Shown here piece by piece: positions 61,592-64,000 of a stretch of DNA of 64,000 nucleotides (its first letter is position 1; each line of letters begins with the position of its first letter). A model generated the notes under the pieces. It searched no databases. It saw only the letters and a list, made by a program, of their open reading frames with translations, and was not told the origin of the DNA. The position numbers were made by a program, and so were the translations under genes. Origin of the DNA: Candidatus Accumulibacter phosphatis (GTDB lineage Bacteria > Pseudomonadota > Gammaproteobacteria > Burkholderiales > Rhodocyclaceae). The stretch lies in the NCBI RefSeq assembly GCF_012939955.1, contig NZ_SPMY01000019.1, forward strand, positions 65,782-129,781, read 5' to 3'.

Positions 61592-63849
61592 TCCTTGTAC
61601 GAGTAGCGGTAGACGTAGCCTTTGTAACCGTAGCGGTAGCGCTGGCGGCTGACATTGAGGTCGTTGAAGACGAAGCCCTTGACTTCGACACCCGCCTGAT
61701 TGAGGCGCTTGACCGCTTGCTCGAGTTCGCGAATCGGGTGCTTTCCCGAGCGGGCGACCATCAGCGTGGCACCGACATGACGGCCGATGATCGCCGCATC
61801 GGAAACGGCCAGCACCGGCGGCGCATCGACGATGACCGTGTCGAAGCGTTCGCCGAGTTGCGTCAGCAAGGTGACAAAGCGCTCGTGCATCAGCAGTTCG
61901 GAAGGATTGGGCGGGATCTGGCCGGTAGAGATCACCCACAAGTTGGCGACCGAAGTCGTTTTCAGAATCGCGTCCAGCGAAACCTGCCCGGCAACGTACT
62001 CCGAGATTCCCGACGCACGCTCCCTGCCGAACTCTTTGTGGATATGCCCGCGGCGCAGGTCGGCATCGACGATCACCACGCGCTTGCCGACCTGCGCCAG
62101 CACGACACCAAGGTTCTTGGAAATGAAGCTCTTGCCGAGGCCGGGGCTCGAACCGGTGATCAACAGCGAGTTGCGTTTTGCGTCGAGCAGGGCAAAGTGC
62201 AGCGTCGTGCGCAGGCCGCGCAGGCTCTCGACCGCGTCGTCTTCCGGAAACCCGACGGCCAGCAGCTCGCCGACACCGGATTTTGCCTTGCGGTGCAAAT
62301 CGACTTCGGTCTTGCTGTGCGGGACCGTTGCATAGACCGGCAGGCCGAGTTGCGACTCGATGATCTCGGGATCTTCGACAACCACACGCAGCGCCCGCAG
62401 CAGCCAAATGATGACCATGCTCAGCAATACGCCGAGAAGCAGGGCAATACCCAGAATCGCGGCCGGCCCGGTGCCGACGGGTTGGCGAGCGACTGCCGCC
62501 GAATCGATGATGCGCACGTCGCCAACCGTCCCGGCCTTTGACACCCGCAATTGCTGGGCGGTATTAAGCAACTCGGTATAGAGCCTGTTCGAGACTTCGA
62601 CATCGCGCGCCAGACGTAGAACCGTCTGCTGCGTATCAGGCAAGGCCGCAACATCGGCGTCAAAAGCCTTGCGACGCTCAGCGAGACGCTGCAACTTGTT
62701 ATCCATCGCCTGAATCCTGGGATGCTCGGGAGTGAAGCGCTGGCGCAATTCATCACGCTCCTGCTTGAGCAACACGGCGGCGTTCTCGACCTCGACCAGG
62801 GACTTCAGCACGCCCTGTGTCTCCAGGCTCAAGTCGAGCGAACCACGGCTTTGACGATAGTTGTTGTACGCCGCCTCGGCGCTATCGACCTGTGTTTTGA
62901 GAGCGGGAAGCTGGGTTTCGAGAAAGGCCAAGGTCTTCTCGGCTTCGGCCGAACGCCGTTCGACGTTCTGCCGAACATAGGTGTTCATGATGTCGTCGAG
63001 AACAATACCAATCTGCCCGGGATCTCCTCCCAAGAGGTTAAGCTCCACGAGGCTGGATTTCTTGCCGCGCTCCTTGACGGAATAGTTCTTGCGCAAACTG
63101 GCCACGGCTGTTTCGGCGGAAAGTCTCATCAGCCGAAACTGTGTTCCTGGCCGCGCCTGGAGCTGCGCGACAAAAATCGAGTAATCCTGGTTACTGGCAC
63201 GCGTCCCCGCTTCACCCTTGAGGACCGGCTGATCCTCCCAATCCAGCACTTCGAAAGCGCCGTCGTCACCCGCGACCAGGGTGAGCCTCTGATCCAGAGC
63301 TGGTCGCGGAACGTCGAGCGAATCGACCTGAATGCGGTCACCACCCCATGCAAAACTCGACAGGCCCAGCCATGGCGAATTCGGTTCATCACCTTGGTAG
63401 CGCCGGCTGACCGCACCGCCAATCAAGGGCAGGGTTCTGGGAACGGCCACAATGTCCAGCTTCAGCTTGCTGACCACCCGTTCCAGGACCATCCGCGAGC
63501 TGAGGATTTCGAGTTCGGCTGAGACCGTTGTGTCGTCACCCAACAGCGGCTGCAGGGCCTTGAGGGAACCCATTCCGGAGCTTTTCTCCTCGACTTGCAA
63601 GAGACCATCGGCCCGGTAGACCGGCTTCGCCACCACCACCCAAGCCAGGCCAAGAACGAGTGCCAACAGGCTCACCGCGGCAATCAACCAGCGGTAGTCA
63701 ATGAGCACGGCAATGATCTCGCCAAGCGCCAGGCCCTCGTCCTCATCTTCCGAGGACATCTGCTGCATCGGCTGCGCTTGCGCCTGAGCGTCTGACCGGC
63801 CGGCGACACCGGGCGCGTTGAAAGAGGTCTGTGACTGGTCGTTGTTCAT
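61588..63849 (-). CDS. Wzc-like polysaccharide co-polymerase / tyrosine autokinase
   Basis: 753 residues. Two membrane helices (about 49-73 and 455-480) flank a large periplasmic region with coiled coil (about 280-430). The Wzz domain begins at GLALGEIIAVLIDYRW. The cytoplasmic BY-kinase has Walker A SSPGLGKSFISKNLG (about 558), Walker A' VVIVDADLRRGHIHK and Walker B TVIVDAPPVL. The C-terminus has a Tyr cluster (RQRYRYGYKGYVYRYSYKD) for autophosphorylation. It controls chain length and export of exopolysaccharide, relevant to floc or granule formation. Other exopolysaccharide genes would lie beyond 64000 if linked. Confidence 0.93.
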   Translation of the reverse strand: MNNDQSQTSFNAPGVAGRSDAQAQAQPMQQMSSEDEDEGLALGEIIAVLIDYRWLIAAVSLLALVLGLAWVVVAKPVYRADGLLQVEEKSSGMGSLKALQPLLGDDTTVSAELEILSSRMVLERVVSKLKLDIVAVPRTLPLIGGAVSRRYQGDEPNSPWLGLSSFAWGGDRIQVDSLDVPRPALDQRLTLVAGDDGAFEVLDWEDQPVLKGEAGTRASNQDYSIFVAQLQARPGTQFRLMRLSAETAVASLRKNYSVKERGKKSSLVELNLLGGDPGQIGIVLDDIMNTYVRQNVERRSAEAEKTLAFLETQLPALKTQVDSAEAAYNNYRQSRGSLDLSLETQGVLKSLVEVENAAVLLKQERDELRQRFTPEHPRIQAMDNKLQRLAERRKAFDADVAALPDTQQTVLRLARDVEVSNRLYTELLNTAQQLRVSKAGTVGDVRIIDSAAVARQPVGTGPAAILGIALLLGVLLSMVIIWLLRALRVVVEDPEIIESQLGLPVYATVPHSKTEVDLHRKAKSGVGELLAVGFPEDDAVESLRGLRTTLHFALLDAKRNSLLITGSSPGLGKSFISKNLGVVLAQVGKRVVIVDADLRRGHIHKEFGRERASGISEYVAGQVSLDAILKTTSVANLWVISTGQIPPNPSELLMHERFVTLLTQLGERFDTVIVDAPPVLAVSDAAIIGRHVGATLMVARSGKHPIRELEQAVKRLNQAGVEVKGFVFNDLNVSRQRYRYGYKGYVYRYSYKD

Positions 63850-64000
63850 GGATCGTCCGTGATTGCCGCCGCCAGAGTCATGGCTGGGCGGCTCAGCGTG
63901 TTAGGCAGGCGTTTGCGGGGGAGCTTAGCCGGCGGCTTGGTCAGCCCCCGACAGGCCTGCGGCGGAAAAAAAACTCGTCGAGATCAGTACGGCGGTTGTC

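Noticed and set aside
63850-64000. Gene upstream of the wzc-like gene
   Set aside because: The last 151 bases contain no open frame with recognisable content; any neighbour lies beyond the window.

Overview
The window is GC-rich, gene-dense DNA of a betaproteobacterium. The strongest lineage clue is a cytochrome b fused to a 2Fe-2S ferredoxin and a flavin/NAD(P) reductase (45848-47767). That architecture is the hallmark quinol-NAD(P) fusion reported from Candidatus Accumulibacter, a polyphosphate-accumulating member of the Rhodocyclales. The propionyl-CoA synthetase, the DUF934-type sulfite reductase cluster and the bpt-aat pair fit that placement. Lineage is an inference from gene content only.

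Layout. 0-3.4 kb: end of a helical-repeat protein, then the N-degron aminoacyltransferases bpt and aat. 2.3-6.4 kb: an iron(III) ABC transporter (fbpC, fbpB, fbpA) with an octamer tandem repeat in the divergent fbpC/fbpB control region and palindromes upstream of fbpA. 6.6-13.5 kb: OprB-like porin, NlpC/P60 hydrolase, AcuI-type reductase, a receiver/GGDEF protein with both active sites degenerate, and prpE with a clear terminator. 13.6-18.9 kb: a sensory operon of TonB-dependent receptor, YfiR-like periplasmic protein and hybrid histidine kinase, followed by an EAL-domain remnant. 18.95-23.8 kb: menE-menF-menD (menaquinone) with a second tandem repeat between menE and menF. 24-29.3 kb: SRAP protein, HDOD-receiver-GGDEF protein, glutathione-dependent formaldehyde oxidation (frmA, fghA) and a DUF1178 protein. 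29.3-31.8 kb: tRNA-Leu, tRNA-Gly and tonB-exbB-exbD. 32.5-34.1 kb: EamA transporter and aspartate racemase.

34.5-47.8 kb is the most interesting part. Copper and heme A assembly genes (two Sco proteins, PCuAC chaperone, two CtaA paralogues, CtaB) surround a B-family heme-copper oxidase whose subunit I has glutamine at the position of the active-site tyrosine, which points to nitric oxide reduction (norSY-senC-like). Next to it is an operon of two different cytochrome b fusions around a small anchored protein. Each operon has a TTGAC-N4-(G/A)TCAA FNR/Dnr-type box placed about -41.5 from a plausible -10 element, so the two may be co-induced under low oxygen or nitrosative conditions.

47.8-52.5 kb is an accessory island. 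It carries a frameshifted YdhR-like gene, a hotdog thioesterase, a TIR-like gene and a NACHT NTPase gene that share one reading frame and are split only by a TAG codon, a DUF559 endonuclease gene between inverted copies of a GC-rich repeat, and an Rpn nuclease remnant. 52.5-60.7 kb is assimilatory sulfate reduction (cysB, TauE-like permease, cysI, DUF934, cysH, cysD, cysN) plus a carbonic-anhydrase-like protein. rlmB and a Wzc-like tyrosine kinase end the window.

Three genes are broken at homopolymer runs (T7, A7, C6). This suggests base-call errors in a draft or metagenomic assembly as much as true gene decay. No complete insertion sequence, CRISPR array or rRNA was seen.
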